Source: Papio anubis (taxonomy: Eukaryota > Chordata > Mammalia > Primates > Cercopithecidae). From it: a DNA stretch of 64,000 nt. The DNA lies in assembly GCF_008728515.1 (NCBI RefSeq), contig NC_044986.1, positions 58,331,159 through 58,395,158 on the forward strand. The letters are read 5' to 3'. The position numbers and the translations under genes are program-made. This document shows, piece after piece, positions 23,231 through 34,140 of this stretch. Within the stretch, counting starts at the first letter, position 1. Each line of letters begins with the position of its first letter. The notes beneath the pieces were generated by a model. That model searched no databases. It was not told where the DNA came from and saw only the letters and a list, made by a program, of their open reading frames with translations.

Positions 23231-23969
23231 TGTATCTGGAATTGGTGGGTTCTTGCTCTGGCTGACTTCAAGAATGAAGCCACCCAACCCTCCCGGTGAG
23301 TGTTACAGTTTTTAAAGATGGTGTATCAGGAGTTTGTTCCTTCTGATGTTCAGAGGTTTCCGGAGTTTCTTCCTTCTGGTGGGTTCGTGGTCTCGCTCAC
23401 TTCAGGAGTGAAGCTGCAGACCTTCACAGTGAGTGTTACAGCTCTTAAAGGTGGCACGTCTGGAGTTGTTCCTTCCTCCTGGCCAGAGTTGTTCGTTTCT
23501 CCCAGTGGGTTCGTGGTGTCGCTGGCTTCAGGAGTGAAGCTGCAGGCCTTCGTGGTGAGTGTTACAGCTCATTAAAGTGACATGGACCCAAAGAGTGAGC
23601 AGCAGCAAGATTTATCATAAAGAGTGAAACAACAAAGCTTCCATAGTGTGGAAGGAAACCCCAGCGGGTTGCCCAGACCCTGCTTTTATTCCCTTATCTG
23701 ATCGCACCCACATCCTGCTGACTGGTCCGTTTTACAGAGTTGATTGGTCCCTTTTGACAGAGTGCTGACTGGTGCGTTTACAAACCTTGAACTACACACA
23801 GTGTGCTGATTGGTGCATTTACAATCCTTTAGCTAGACACAAAAGTTCTCCAAGTCCCCACTAGATTAGCTAGACACAGAGCACTGATTGGTGCGTTTAC
23901 AAACCTTTAGCTAGACACAGAGTGCTGACTGATGCATTTATAATCCTCTGGCTAGACATAAAAGTTCTT
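23231..23969 (-). mobile_element. LTR12 (HERV9-type) LTR, antisense, 5'-truncated
   Basis: The complement is a HERV9-type LTR. The downstream half has repeated 'gtgagtgttacagctc' blocks. A 'ggaataaaagcagg' TATA-like word sits near 23680-23695. Repeated CCAAT-box units ('gctgattggtgcatttacaa' and relatives on the plus strand) fill 23700-23950. The poly(A) signal is altered ('gataaatc' in place of 'aataaatc'). The upstream, GC-rich half of the LTR is absent. No viral genes are present. HERV9 LTRs can act as promoters; this one would fire towards lower coordinates. Confidence 0.88.
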
Positions 23970-24039
23970 GACCTCAGGATCTGCCCACCTAGGCCTCCTA
24001 AAGTGCTGGGATTACAGGTGTTAGCCACCACACCTAGCC
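23970..24039 (-). mobile_element. Alu SINE, antisense (left part, split by LTR12)
   Basis: Resumes the Alu at 'gacctcaggatctgcccacc' and ends 'ccaccacacctagcc'. A few Alu bases between the two parts are missing. Confidence 0.88.
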
Positions 24040-24060
24040 GAAAGGAAAATTTAAAAGTGT

Positions 24061-24352
24061 TTTGAGGCTAGGCATGGTTGCTCACGCCTGTAATCCTAGC
24101 ATTTTGGGAGGTTGAGGCGAGTGGATCACTTGAGGTCAGGAATTCAAGGCCAGCCTGGTCGACATGGTGAAACTCCGTCTCTACTAAAAATACAAAAATT
24201 AGCCAGGCGTGGTGGCATGTGCCTGTAATTCTAGCTACTCAGGAGGCTGAGGCAGGAGAGTCACTTGACCCCCGGGAGGCAGAGGTTGCAGTGAGCCAAG
24301 ATTGTGCCACTGCACTCCAGCCTGGGCGATAGAGTGAGATTCTGTCTCAAAA
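24061..24352 (+). mobile_element. Alu SINE, sense
   Basis: Full-length: 'gaggctaggcatggttgctc' to 'cctgggcgatagagtgagat' and a short A-rich tail. Inserted in the old L1. Confidence 0.92.
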
Positions 24353-25952
24353 AAACAACAAAAAAGCCCAAAAATGTGTTTTGAAGGGAATAAAAATGAA
24401 AACTGTGGAATAAAATTCGTAGGATAATGCTAAAGTTGTACACAGGAGAGAAGTGATGCACTAAGTGCCTGTAGTAGGTAAGAAGAGCAGTCTCAAATCA
24501 GCTTCCATCTTAAGAGACTAGAAAATAGAAAACAAATGAAATCCAATGTATACAGAAGAGAAAGCATAGAAAACAAGTAAAAATCCATGAACTTGAAAAC
24601 AAAGAAACAATAAAGAAAATCAATAAAATGAAAAGTGATATTTTAGATCAATAAAATTAATACACCTCTAGCCAGAATAGTCAGGAAAAAAATAAGAAGA
24701 AATTACCAATATAAGGATAGAGAGGTGACACTACAATAATGTCTACAGATATTAAAAAGGTAATAAAGGAATATTACAAACAATGTTATGCCAGTAAATT
24801 TGAAAACCCAGAAGAGATGTATAAATGCCTTGGAAGATACAAAGTACTAAAAACTCCTCAAGAATAAATAGATAAACGAAATAGCTCTAAATCTATTAAA
24901 GGAATTAAATTTTTTGTTTAAACTTTCAAAAAAAGAAAAATTTCAGCCCAGATGACTTTACTGATGAATACTATCAAGCATTTAAAGAAAAACTAATACC
25001 AAGTTTAGACAAGCTCTTCCAGGAAACTGAAGAGGATGAAATATTTTGCAACTCATTCTTTGAGGTCAGCATCAGCCTGATTCCAAAATCTGACAAAAAC
25101 ATACAAGAAAAGAAACTACAAACTCAAATCCCTCATGAACATGTATGCTAAAATGCTGAATAAAATTTTAGCAAATTGATTCTACCAATATATAGAAAGG
25201 ATAATGACAAAGTGGTCATTTATCCCATGAATATAAGTTTAACTTCTCAAAATCACCATATAAAAGTCACAAATGTAATTTACTACATTAGCATACTAAA
25301 AAAGAAAAACCATGTGATTATCTCAATAGATGCAGAAAAAGCCATTGACAAAATATAACACTATTCCTGATAAACATTCTCAGCAATCTAGGAATGCAAG
25401 AGAATTCCTTAACCTAATAAAGAGCATCTATGAAAGATCTATAGATAACATCTCACTTAGTGATGAAGAACTGGATGTTCCTTCTAAGGTCAGAAATAAT
25501 ACAAGAATTTCTGCTCTTACCACTTCTATTCAACATTATAGTGGAAGTTTTAATTAGTGCAGTAAGGCAAGAAAAAGAAATAAATTCAGATAGAAATGAA
25601 AAAAGTAAAACTGTATTTAGAGATGACATAATCATCTATGTTAAAATCCAATGGATTCTGTAAAGAAACTATTGGGACTAATAAGTGAGCTTAGCAAGGT
25701 TGCATGATACAAGATTAATATACAAATATCTACTGCATTTCTATATACTGGCAATGAAAGAAGATATTGAACTAAAAAATATGATTTATAATAGCACCAC
25801 AAAAATGAACTAGTTAGGAATAAACTTGACAAATGATATGCAAGATCTGTACCCTGATAACTATAAAATATTTCTGAGAGAAATTAAGGAAGACTTAAAC
25901 AAATGGAAAAATATCCTGTGTTCCTGGGCCAGATGACAGTTAAGATATCACT
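24353..25952 (+). mobile_element. Old L1 LINE ORF2, sense (second part)
   Basis: Reverse-transcriptase-region remnants of ORF2, for example 'aatagatgcagaaaaagcca' (25325-25344) and 'ctgatgaatactatcaagca'. Many stops and frameshifts. The short ORFs 25176-25663 belong to this relic. Confidence 0.8.
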
Positions 25953-26250
25953 TTTGGCTGGGAATGATGGCTCATGCCTGTAATCCCGGTAATTTGTGAG
26001 GCTAAGGCAGGAGGATCACTTGAGCCCAGAAGTTTGAGACCAGCCTGGGCAACACAGTGAGACCCCATCCCTACAAAAAACCAAAAACTTAGCTAGGCAT
26101 GGTGGTGCATGCCTGTAGTCCCAGAGACTTGGGAGGCTAAGGAAGGAGGAAAACTTGAGACCAGGAGGTCAAGGTTGCAGTGAGCTGTGATTGTGTACTG
26201 CAACCCAGCCTGGGTGACAGAGTAAGACCCTGTCTCAAAAAAGAAAAAAA
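25953..26250 (+). mobile_element. Old Alu SINE, sense (AluJ-like)
   Basis: Divergent full-length Alu: 'ggctgggaatgatggctcat' to 'cctgggtgacagagtaagac'. Confidence 0.88.
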
Positions 26251-27200
26251 AATGTAACTCTTCCCAAATTAATCTATAGATTAAATATAATCCCAATCAA
26301 AATGACAGCAGGAGTTTAGTAGAAATCAACAAGCCAATTCTAAAATTCATATGGAAATGCAAAGAATCTCAAATAGCCAAAACAATTTTGAAAAACAATA
26401 AAGTTTTAGAAATAATAACCTGGTTTTGAGACTTATCAGAAAGCTGAAGTAATTAAGACAATGTAGTATTGGTGTAAAGATAGAACAATAAATCAATGGA
26501 ACAAAATAGGGAGTTGCTGCATTAAAAAATTGCTCACAACAACATGAACAATTAACTCTACAAACTCTACAACTGTAAAGGAATTCAGTGAAGAGAAAGT
26601 AGTCTTTTAAATAAAGGGTGCTAGAGTAATTGGATATTCATATGCAAAAAAATCAATATATCACACCATATACAAAATAAACTATAAAATAGATCACAGA
26701 CCAAAGCTGTACAATTTTTTGAAGTAAAAACCGTATAAGTAATATCAGTGACATTGGGTTAGACAAATACTTCTTAGACATGACAACAAAAACGTAGTTT
26801 GTAAAATAATAAAAACCAAGATTCTGATAAAGCTGATCTCATCAAAATTAAAAGCACTGGTCTGAGAATGAACAAATAAGCGAGAGTCTGGGAGAAAATA
26901 CTTACAAACCGCATATCTGATAAAGGACATGAATCCAAAGTACACAAATAACTTCTGAAACATAATGAGAAGAAAAAGTCTAATTTTAAGTGGGCAAAAG
27001 ATTTGAACAGATATGTAACCAAAGAAGACATACCGATGGGAAGAATACACATGTAAAGATCTTCTACATCTTTAATCACAAGGAAAATGGAAACTGAAAC
27101 CTTTAGAAGATACTACTATCTACTAATTAGAATGGCTAAAATAAAAAAGCTAGCTACCACTATACATATATACTGAAATTGAACATAAGTGGATAATGGA
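26251..27200 (+). mobile_element. Old L1 LINE ORF2, sense (third part)
   Basis: C-terminal ORF2 relic: 'aaattcatatggaaatgcaa', 'gggcaaaagatttgaacaga', 'accaaagaagacatac'. Confidence 0.82.
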
Positions 27201-27379
27201 TAGTAGGAGCCAGGTTTTTCACTGTTGCAGTGAGAGGTTACAGATGATGAAGGGGAGGGGGCTACACTGATCTTTGTGGTCATGGTTTAGAGTTGGAGAC
27301 ATCAGTTTAAACTCATGTTTAACTTAATATAGATAGAAATATTTATAGATATGAATATGTACATTCATATATACACATA

Positions 27380-27660
27380 TATTTTCTTCTGTCTGCAGAG
27401 GCTAGAAGCAATGAAATCCCAGTAAAAATGAGCACACTGAACTACCAGATCTTGGTTTCTAATACCATTCTCAAAATAAAATAAACTAGGGCTCTTTGGA
27501 GAAATGGCTGGTTCTGGGATTGGGGGAGGAAATATATAAGAAGAGCCTGGAGTATTTTGTTTTACCAAAAAGAAAAGAAGTGCTCAAACAAAAACACATT
27601 GATGGAGGCGTGTCAAAGGAACAGAGGAGCCAACTGAAAGCTCCCACCAGCCTGACATGG
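27380..27660 (+). mobile_element. L1M 3' UTR-like fragment
   Basis: Contains 'ggagaaatggctggttctgg' and 'aaatatataagaagagcctg', related to the segment at 58030-58230. Probably an old L1M 3' UTR. Confidence 0.4.
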
Positions 27661-28436
27661 TGTTGTCAGCTTCTTCTATTCTGAAGCTACGGTTTTTTTT
27701 TTTCCTACCTTTTCATACTGTACTCTTTGAAAGGAAGTCACCAAGTGAAGCACTGGCTTAAGAAGTGAAGTTATGCTTCACCTCCTTGATAGTAGAGAAT
27801 CTGCATAAATTATTTTGAATTCTTTCCTATTATTTACCTATTCAACAATTTATATCAGTATGGATAAAAAATAGTTATTTTACATTCTGTGTTATCAAGC
27901 AATAATACTTTATTTTGTTGCTCAAATGTTTCCAGCTTTGGTTTTTGAGGGTATTTTTTGGAGCAACAAGATATTCCAGGCTCATCATGTGCTGTCCCTA
28001 TCCCAGCACCAGAATCAGTCAAGGATCTCTGGTTCCTTTTACTGGAGAATAGTATTTAGAACCAAGATCTGGGGGCTCAGTATGTTTACAGCTACTGGTA
28101 AGTCACTATTTCTAGGCCTTCTCAATGGACAGAGCTAGGATAGATATGTTAAAAAGAAAAAAAATAGCCCACAGTGATACTTCCGACTCAAACCCAACAC
28201 TACAGTGTATGTTCTAGTCTTCCCCTTTCCATACATGCAAGTTCCATTACCAACAGTAAGAAACCTGGTTTCCACTATCCTTAATATATATACTTATTTA
28301 TCGAGCCTAGATTGCACAAAAGATTGTTTCAGAGTTGCTAGTCCAGTCATTGCTATGGAATACAACAATGCAGCACTTAGAGATAAGGAGTTCACTTTCT
28401 GTGACAGAGGCAGTAGAGAAAGAAAGTTAAAAGCAT
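27661..28436. other. Unassigned intergenic sequence
   Basis: No gene or repeat recognised. Plus-strand frames at 27926-28138 and 28205-28438 have no recognisable motifs. Confidence 0.35.
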
Positions 28437-28590
28437 AGTCAGAATTTGAATCTCTCATTTTCAAAGTGTCTGACTTTGGGCAAGTTACGTTGTCCCCTCA
28501 AGTATCAGTTTCCTCATCTATAAAATGGGAATAATGATGACATCGACTTCACTGGGTTGTTGTGAGGATGAAATCGTCTATTGTATGGTG
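28437..28590 (+). mobile_element. MIR SINE
   Basis: Sense MIR: 'gactttgggcaagttacgtt', 'cagtttcctcatctataaaa', 'tgttgtgaggatgaaat'. Confidence 0.85.
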
Positions 28591-28599
28591 GTTGCTATA

Positions 28600-28769
28600 T
28601 TTTGGATATTTGTTCCTCCAAATCTTATGTTGAAATTTAATCCCCAATGTTGGAGGTGGGCTTAATGGGAGGTGTTTGGGTCATGGGGGTGGATCCCTCA
28701 TGAATAGATTAATGCCTTCACCCCAGGGGTGTGTGAGTGCGTTCCGGTTCTATTAGTTCCTGCCAGAGA
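28600..28769 (+). mobile_element. MaLR LTR (MLT1A/MSTD-like), first part
   Basis: 'gatatttgttcctccaaatc', 'ggtgtttgggtcatgggggt'. An Alu interrupts it; it continues at 29071-29277 and ends near 29935. Confidence 0.8.
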
Positions 28770-29070
28770 TTTTTTTTTTTTTTTTTTTTCTGAGATGGAG
28801 TCTTGCTCTGTTGCCCAGGCTAGAGTGCAGTGGCAGGATCTCCACTCACTGCAACCTCCACCTCCTGGGTTCAAGCGTTTCTCCTGCCTCAGCCTCCTGA
28901 GTAGCTAGGATTACAGGCGCATGCCACCACACCCAGCTAATTTTTGTATTTTTAGTAGAGACAGGGTTTCACCATGTTGGCCAGGATGGTCTTGATCTCC
29001 TGATGTTATGATCCATCCGCCTCAGCCTCCCAAAGTGCTGGGATTACAGGCTTGAGCCACTGTGCCCGGC
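28770..29070 (-). mobile_element. Alu SINE, antisense (AluS-like)
   Basis: Full-length reversed Alu with a 23-T run. Inserted in the MaLR LTR. Confidence 0.93.
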
Positions 29071-29272
29071 CCTTCCCACCTTGCACCTCCCCCAGTCCCT
29101 TGCTTCTGCTCTTGCTATGTGATCTCTGCTCACACTGTCTCCCCTTCAACTTCTGCCATGAGTGGAAGCAGCCCGAGACCCTCACCAGATGCAGATGCTG
29201 GCACCATGCTTCTTGTACAGTCTGCAGAATTATAAACCAAATAAACCTCTTTTCTTTAGAAATTACTCAGTC

Positions 29273-29277
<5 letters not shown>
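29071..29277 (+). mobile_element. MaLR LTR (MLT1A/MSTD-like), second part
   Basis: Continues the LTR through 'gccatgagtggaagcagccc' to the poly(A) signal region ('accaaataaacctc') and 'actcagtctcagg'. Confidence 0.82.
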
Positions 29278-29303
<26 letters not shown>

Positions 29304-29483
29304 GAGACGGAGTCTCACTCTGTCGCCCAAGCTGGAATACAGTGGTGCCATCTCTGCTGACGGCAACCTCCCCCTCCTGGATTCAAGCGATTCTTTCGCC
29401 TCAGCCTCCCGAGTAGCTAGGATTATAGGCATGTGCCACAACACCTGGCTAATTTTTGTATTTTTAGTAGAGACAGGGTTTTC
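29278..29483 (-). mobile_element. Alu SINE, antisense (host, right part)
   Basis: Reversed Alu with a 24-T run, reaching 'gtagagacagggttttc' where a younger Alu has landed. Confidence 0.92.
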
Positions 29484-29784
29484 TTTCTTTTTTTTCTTTT
29501 TAGACGGAGTCTTGCTCTGACGCCCAGGCTGCAGTGCAGTGGCCGGATCTCAGCTCACTGCAAGCTCCGCCTCCCGGGTTTACGCCCTTCTCCTGCCTCA
29601 GCCTCCCGAGTACGTGGGGCTACAGGCGCCCGCCACCTCGCCTGGCTAGTTTTTTTTGTATTTTTTAGTAGAGACGGGGTTTCACCGTGTTAACCAGGAT
29701 GGTCTCGATCTCCTGACCTCGTGATCCGCTCATCTTGGCCTCCCAAAGTGCTGGGATTATAGGCTTGAGCCACCGCGCCCGGCT
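29484..29784 (-). mobile_element. AluY SINE inside an older Alu, Old World monkey type
   Basis: Complete young Alu flanked by an exact 14-base target-site duplication, 'gagacagggttttc' (29470-29483 and 29785-29798). Its complement carries 'aaactagcc' and 'gatccggcc'-type changes, as in the copies at 31091 and 43867. Confidence 0.95.
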
Positions 29785-29899
29785 GAGACAGGGTTTTCGA
29801 TGTTGGCCAGGTTGGTCTTGAACCTGTGACCTCAGGTGATCCACCCGCCTCAGCCTCCCAAAGTGCTGGGATTACAGGCATGAGCCACCGTGCCCGCCT
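29785..29899 (-). mobile_element. Alu SINE, antisense (host, left part)
   Basis: Remainder of the older Alu from the second target-site copy to 'gagccaccgtgcccgcc'. Confidence 0.92.
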
Positions 29900-29935
29900 T
29901 CAGGTAATTCTTTAGAGCAACACTACACAGACTAA
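29900..29935 (+). mobile_element. MaLR LTR (MLT1A/MSTD-like), 3' end
   Basis: 'ggtaattctttagagcaaca' and 'cagactaac' complete the LTR that starts at 28600. Confidence 0.75.
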
Positions 29936-30485
29936 CAAGAGTAGCTATAGTAAGCATTCAATAAGTAAAAACTAATTGTTGTTGTAGATGCCTTTAGGAA
30001 AATCTCTTTAAGATACTACGTAGAGTGAAAAAAGAGGGAACAAAATAGAATGAATCTTAAGGCCTCGCTCATGCCTAGACATTTTCTAACTACTACCAAA
30101 GGAACTGTTAAACAAGGTAAAATGAACCTCTTCTCCTTCTACTACTTTCTGTGCTGTATAAAATTTTACCATGTGTCTGTGTTACTTTACATTTAAAAAG
30201 ACAAGCTTCATCTTAAAAGACGATTTGGCTTATTAAAAGGTTGATTTAATGTCTCAAAAAAAAAAAGTTTGAAGACAATGTCTGTGAAACTGGTTTTCCT
30301 GAGATATATTGCCAAGTGTTCTCTGCATCCTGGCCAGCCTGGGAAGCTGGCCCTGCAAGGCAGCATGCCCATGGCCACTAATTTCTCTTATTACTGCCAT
30401 ATTTAGGTTCCATATCCTATTTTTTCATGGCACTGGAAATAAACATGGATCCACTGGTAATGTTCTCTTCATTATGTTCTCTTTC
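29936..30485. other. Unassigned intergenic sequence
   Basis: No gene or repeat recognised. Confidence 0.35.
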
Positions 30486-30645
30486 ATTCATATATTCATT
30501 CATTCAACAGATACTTATCAAGAACCTACCTCGTTCTGAGCACTACAGCAGGCAACAGGGATGCAGCAGGCAAAAAAGTAAAATAAAACAAAAACGATAA
30601 AAATCTTTATCCTCGTGGAGCTTGCATTATAGTATGGGAATATTT
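30486..30645 (-). mobile_element. L2 LINE 3' tail, antisense
   Basis: Reversed L2 end: 'attcattcattcaacagata', 'aagaacctacctcg', 'gtggagcttgcattatagta'. The L2 continues at 31400 after two insertions. Confidence 0.8.
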
Positions 30646-30647
30646 CA

Positions 30648-31074
30648 AGAATCTATTGCTGCTTAACGAACTATTCCAAAACATAGTGTCTTCAAACAAC
30701 AACCTTTATTTCATCACAATTCTATGAGTCAGGAATTCACAGCTCAGCTTGGCAGTTCTTCTGTTCCATCCAGTATTGACTGGATCTCTTCCTTGACTCC
30801 CTTCAGCTGATTGGTGACGTTGGCACAGACGGTTCCAGAAGGCTTTATTCACATGTCCAAAGCTTTGGTACATGGCCTCCTCTTCACCTGGCTAGTTTGG
30901 GCCCCCTTACAGCATGGTTGTTTCAGGGTATTTGTTCTTCTAATACGGCTGTGAACTTCCAAGAGGAGGCATCCCAAGCATGGAAGGCAGAAACTCAGAT
31001 TCAAGTGAGGGTAAAATAGGCTCCATTTCTTGATGAAGAATGACAATGTCACATGAGAAAACAACATGCGGGAT
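30648..31074 (+). mobile_element. Ancient interspersed repeat, family not named
   Basis: Begins 'tctattgctgcttaacgaac', a familiar mammalian repeat start; a related segment lies at 37915-38400. I cannot assign the family. It separates L2 parts. Confidence 0.5.
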
Positions 31075-31090
31075 GAAAGTTAATGTAGTC

Positions 31091-31382
31091 GGCCGGGCGC
31101 GGTGGCTCAAGCCTGTAATCCCAGCACTTTGGGAGGCCGAGACGGGCGGATCATGAGGTCAGGAGATCGAGACCATCCTGGCTAATACGGTGAAACCCCG
31201 TCTCTACTAAAAAATACAAAAAACTAGCCGGGCGAAGTGGCGGGCGCCTGTAGTCCCAGCTACTCGGGAGGCTGAGGCAGGAGAATGGCGTGAACCCGAG
31301 AGGAGGAGCTTGCAGTGAGCTGAGATCCGGCCACTGCACTCCAGCCTGGGTGACAGAGCAAGACTCCGTCTCAAAAAAAAAA
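31091..31382 (+). mobile_element. AluY SINE, Old World monkey type
   Basis: Full-length young Alu with a 16-base target-site duplication ('gaaagttaatgtagtc' at 31075-31090, 'gaaagtcaatgtagtc' at 31383-31398, one mismatch). Diagnostic words are 'ggctcaagcctgtaatccc', 'aaaaaactagccgggcg' and 'gatccggccactgca'. The minus-strand ORFs over it are Alu frames. Confidence 0.96.
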
Positions 31383-31399
31383 GAAAGTCAATGTAGTCA

Positions 31400-32185
31400 T
31401 CTTTAGAAACATAATCTACCTTAGAGAGACAGATAACTAAAAAGACAAATGAGTAAAAATTAATTTTAAGGAGAAAACAAAAGCAGGAAAGGGAATACAG
31501 AGTGTGAGTTTGGGGATGGAGTTGCAATTTTAAGAGGGGCTAGAGAAGGATTGATTGAGAAAGTTACATTTAAATTAAGACTCAAATGAAGTGATGATAG
31601 TTGGTGTAAGAGCATTCCAGGCAGAGGAAACAGCCAAGCGCAAGGCCCTGAGGCAGGAGCATGCCAGGCATGTTCAGGATAGTGCAAAAGCCAGTATATG
31701 TGGAACAAAGAGAGTGAAGTTTCTCTAGAGTAGCAGGAGATTAAGTCATGTAGGTAATGGGGTCAGCAGCCCATGGACAGTCTTTTACTTCAGCTTTTAC
31801 TATGAATTAACTGGGGAGCATTTGAATGTTTTTTGCGCATGGAAGGTATATGATCTGACTTGTGTTTTCAGAGGATCCCTCCGTCTGCTATCCTGAGTAT
31901 AGACAGTAGAAAGCTATGTAGTAGTAGGGAGACCAGTTAGAAGGCTATTGTAATAATTCAGGCAACAGATGCTGGTGGCTTGAGTTAGGGTGGAAGCAAT
32001 GGAGATGGTGATAAGTGGTTAGATTCTGGAGATATTTTGAACATATACTCAATAAGATTTGCTGGTGAATTGGACATATGGTGTTCTGGATAGAGAGGAA
32101 CCAAAGATGACTTAAAAGGTTTTGACCTGAATAACTAGAAGGATCAAGGTGGTGTTTACTAGATGAATAAAACTGTGAGAAGGTC
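31400..32185 (-). mobile_element. L2 LINE body, antisense
   Basis: Long reversed L2: 'gtaagagcattccaggcaga', 'aaggccctgaggcaggagca', 'agaccagttagaaggctatt', 'gtggcttgagttagggtgga'. With 30486-30645 it makes one of the longest L2 copies in the window. Confidence 0.85.
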
Positions 32186-32519
32186 AGAATTGGAACAGAA
32201 TAGCAGATCTTGTTAAAGTTTGAAATGACTACTATGCTTCCAAGTGTAGCAATTTAATAGGAGCTGCAACACACAAGTTAAGTCCTCACTTGATGTCATC
32301 AGTAGGTACTTGGAAACTTCAGCTTTAAGGAAACACACAAAGGAACCAAATTTACTGCAGGCTAATTGATATAAACAAGAGTTAAGTTCCTATGGCATAT
32401 TTCTGGTCACAGAAACATCACCAGACTTCTAAAGACTAAAACACTTCTAACATTAAACACTGAAATAAATGTGAACTATATATACATTTAAGAAAGATTA
32501 ATAAAAACAAGATAATTAT
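32186..32519. other. Unassigned intergenic sequence
   Basis: No gene or repeat recognised. Confidence 0.35.
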
Positions 32520-32890
32520 TATCCAATTATTCCAGTTGAGGGTTGAGGGTGGCCAGAGTCCACCCCAGCAGCTCAGGGCGCAAAGTGGAAGCCGCTCTGG
32601 CCAGGACGCCATGCCCTAGCAGGGGGCACCTCACACATACACCCACACAGGCTGGGACAATGTAGATACACCAATTCACCTAACATGCACATCTTTGGGA
32701 TGTGGGAGGAAACCAGAGTACCCAGAGAAAACCCACACAGACATGGGGAGAACATGAGAACTCCACACAAACAGGGGCCCCAGGCAGAAATCAATTTTTT
32801 TCCAATCAACAGTATAATGAAATGACATTGAACGGAATGATGTTATTTGAAGATCAGCTGTCATTTCGTGTATATACACATGCACACATT
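32520..32890 (+). mobile_element. Ancient vertebrate-type interspersed repeat, family uncertain
   Basis: Contains 'catctttgggatgtgggagg', 'ggaaaccagagtacccagag', 'aacatgagaactccacacaa'. I recall this motif chain in old repeats of many vertebrates. The downstream part ('aaatgacattgaacggaatg') also looks repeat-derived. Class not determined. Confidence 0.5.
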
Positions 32891-32894
32891 TTTA

Positions 32895-33030
32895 TTTTTT
32901 TATTAAGTCTTTTATTATGTTATTATTTATTTCAATAGGTTTTTAGGGGAACAGGTGGTATCTGGTTACATGAGTAAGTTCTTTAGTGGTGATTTCTGAG
33001 ATTTTGGTGCACCCATCACCCACATGCACA
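32895..33030 (-). mobile_element. L1 LINE 3' end fragment, antisense
   Basis: 'ttcaataggtttttagggga', 'acaggtggtatctggttaca', 'gcacccatcacccacat': the reversed 3' UTR of an L1P/L1MA. Confidence 0.82.
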
Positions 33031-33245
33031 TACTTTTAAATGCATAAAAAATGTTTGGAAATATACATTAAAAATTGTTAACAGTGGTTACCTCTGGGTA
33101 ACAGGAATCTTTGGAAAGCAGCTCTGGAAATTAAGGGAGGAAGTAATATATGTTTTTGTTTTTTGATACCTTTCTGTATCATGTTTGTATGTATATATGT
33201 ATTACTATGTTCTCTGTTACTTTTATGATTAAAAATTACTTAAAA
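33031..33245 (+). mobile_element. L1M 3' end-like fragment
   Basis: 'ttaacagtggttacctctgg' and a T/A-rich tail resemble an L1M 3' end in sense orientation. Tentative. Confidence 0.4.
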
Positions 33246-33602
33246 TTTGTGTGGTTTGTGAAATGAACCAAGTCACTGCAAACAAGAGTCTTACTAGGAG
33301 AGTCCACATTGGATCAGGGGTTTATAAGGTCCTTTCAAGCTCTGACACTGATTTCTGCAACTGGGCGTTAACTGGCAAGTCTCCCCGTCATTTCCTCCAT
33401 AGGCTTCTGTGAAATTCGGTATGTGAACGGCCTCTCTAATTCATCTGCTTCATCTTGAAAACAGTACCAAGAGCTCTCGGCACTTAACTACCTCACAGGA
33501 AATTTGAGGTTGGATGAGATAAGGTGTTCAAATACTTTGAGTTACCACAAACACAGGTGCTCATGTAGGCAGAATATTATGAGTCCTGGAATATTAACAG
33601 AC

Positions 33603-34004
33603 CTAGTAAAAAGAAGCTGTTTCTGCCTTTTGATCACATAGGCATTTTGATACTCTTGAACTCCATTTAGTCTGCGGTGGAATGAGTGTTTCTCCACAAA
33701 CAGTATTAATTTTAGCGTTTTTGTTCATGCCTTCTGTCAAACAAGATTTCTTCAGCCTTTGATTTTCATCAAGATTCACTTTATTCTTCAAAGCATTTAA
33801 TTCAAAGTTCACTCCATCAGTGGGTGGATTATTTAAGTAACTGAAATACCAGTGTTGAATGCCATAGCAGTTATAATATTTCTCTTCACAGGGGATATAT
33901 TTACCAAAGTCATGTACTAATGAACAATTGGAAGTGCCTGTCCAAATAGCAGACACCTGGTAAACACTGAATGGAAAATAAACATGGACAGCTCTACAAA
34001 ATGT
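33603..34004 (-). other. Unassigned open reading frame, 133 codons, coding-like
   Basis: An open frame with no recognised repeat under it. Reading down from 34004 (a TAA lies at 34005-34007) it runs 133 codons to a TAG at 33603-33605. The deduced protein has many Cys, Trp, Tyr and His residues in its first half (for example 'GKYIPCEEKYYNCYGIQHWY') and a Lys/Asn/Ser-rich second half, which is unlike translated Alu or L1. There is no ATG near the start. A splice-acceptor-like 'ccattcagtgtttaccag' ends at 33957 on this strand, so it could be an exon, or a relic of a retrocopied or lost gene. It matches nothing I recognise, and chance is possible at this window size. Confidence 0.25.
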
Positions 34005-34034
34005 TTACTCAGTGATTCTTAAATATTCTTCCAA

Positions 34035-34140
34035 GGTCATTATTGTGTCAGGTGCTGTACTGGGTGCTAAGAATATAGGAAGAAGACAAGTGTCTTTTCC
34101 CTCATGAAGCTTATATTCTACTAGAGAAATGTCACATTGT
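34035..34140 (-). mobile_element. L2 LINE 3' tail fragment, antisense
   Basis: 'tgtcaggtgctgtactgggt' and 'catgaagcttatattctact' match the reversed L2 end. Confidence 0.7.

Noticed and set aside
23300..23575. 91-codon ORF with internal repeats
   Set aside because: Lies within the noncoding LTR12. The repeated words are the LTR's own tandem blocks.
25176..25663. Overlapping short ORFs resembling reverse-transcriptase pieces
   Set aside because: Decayed L1 ORF2 with frameshifts; not an active element.
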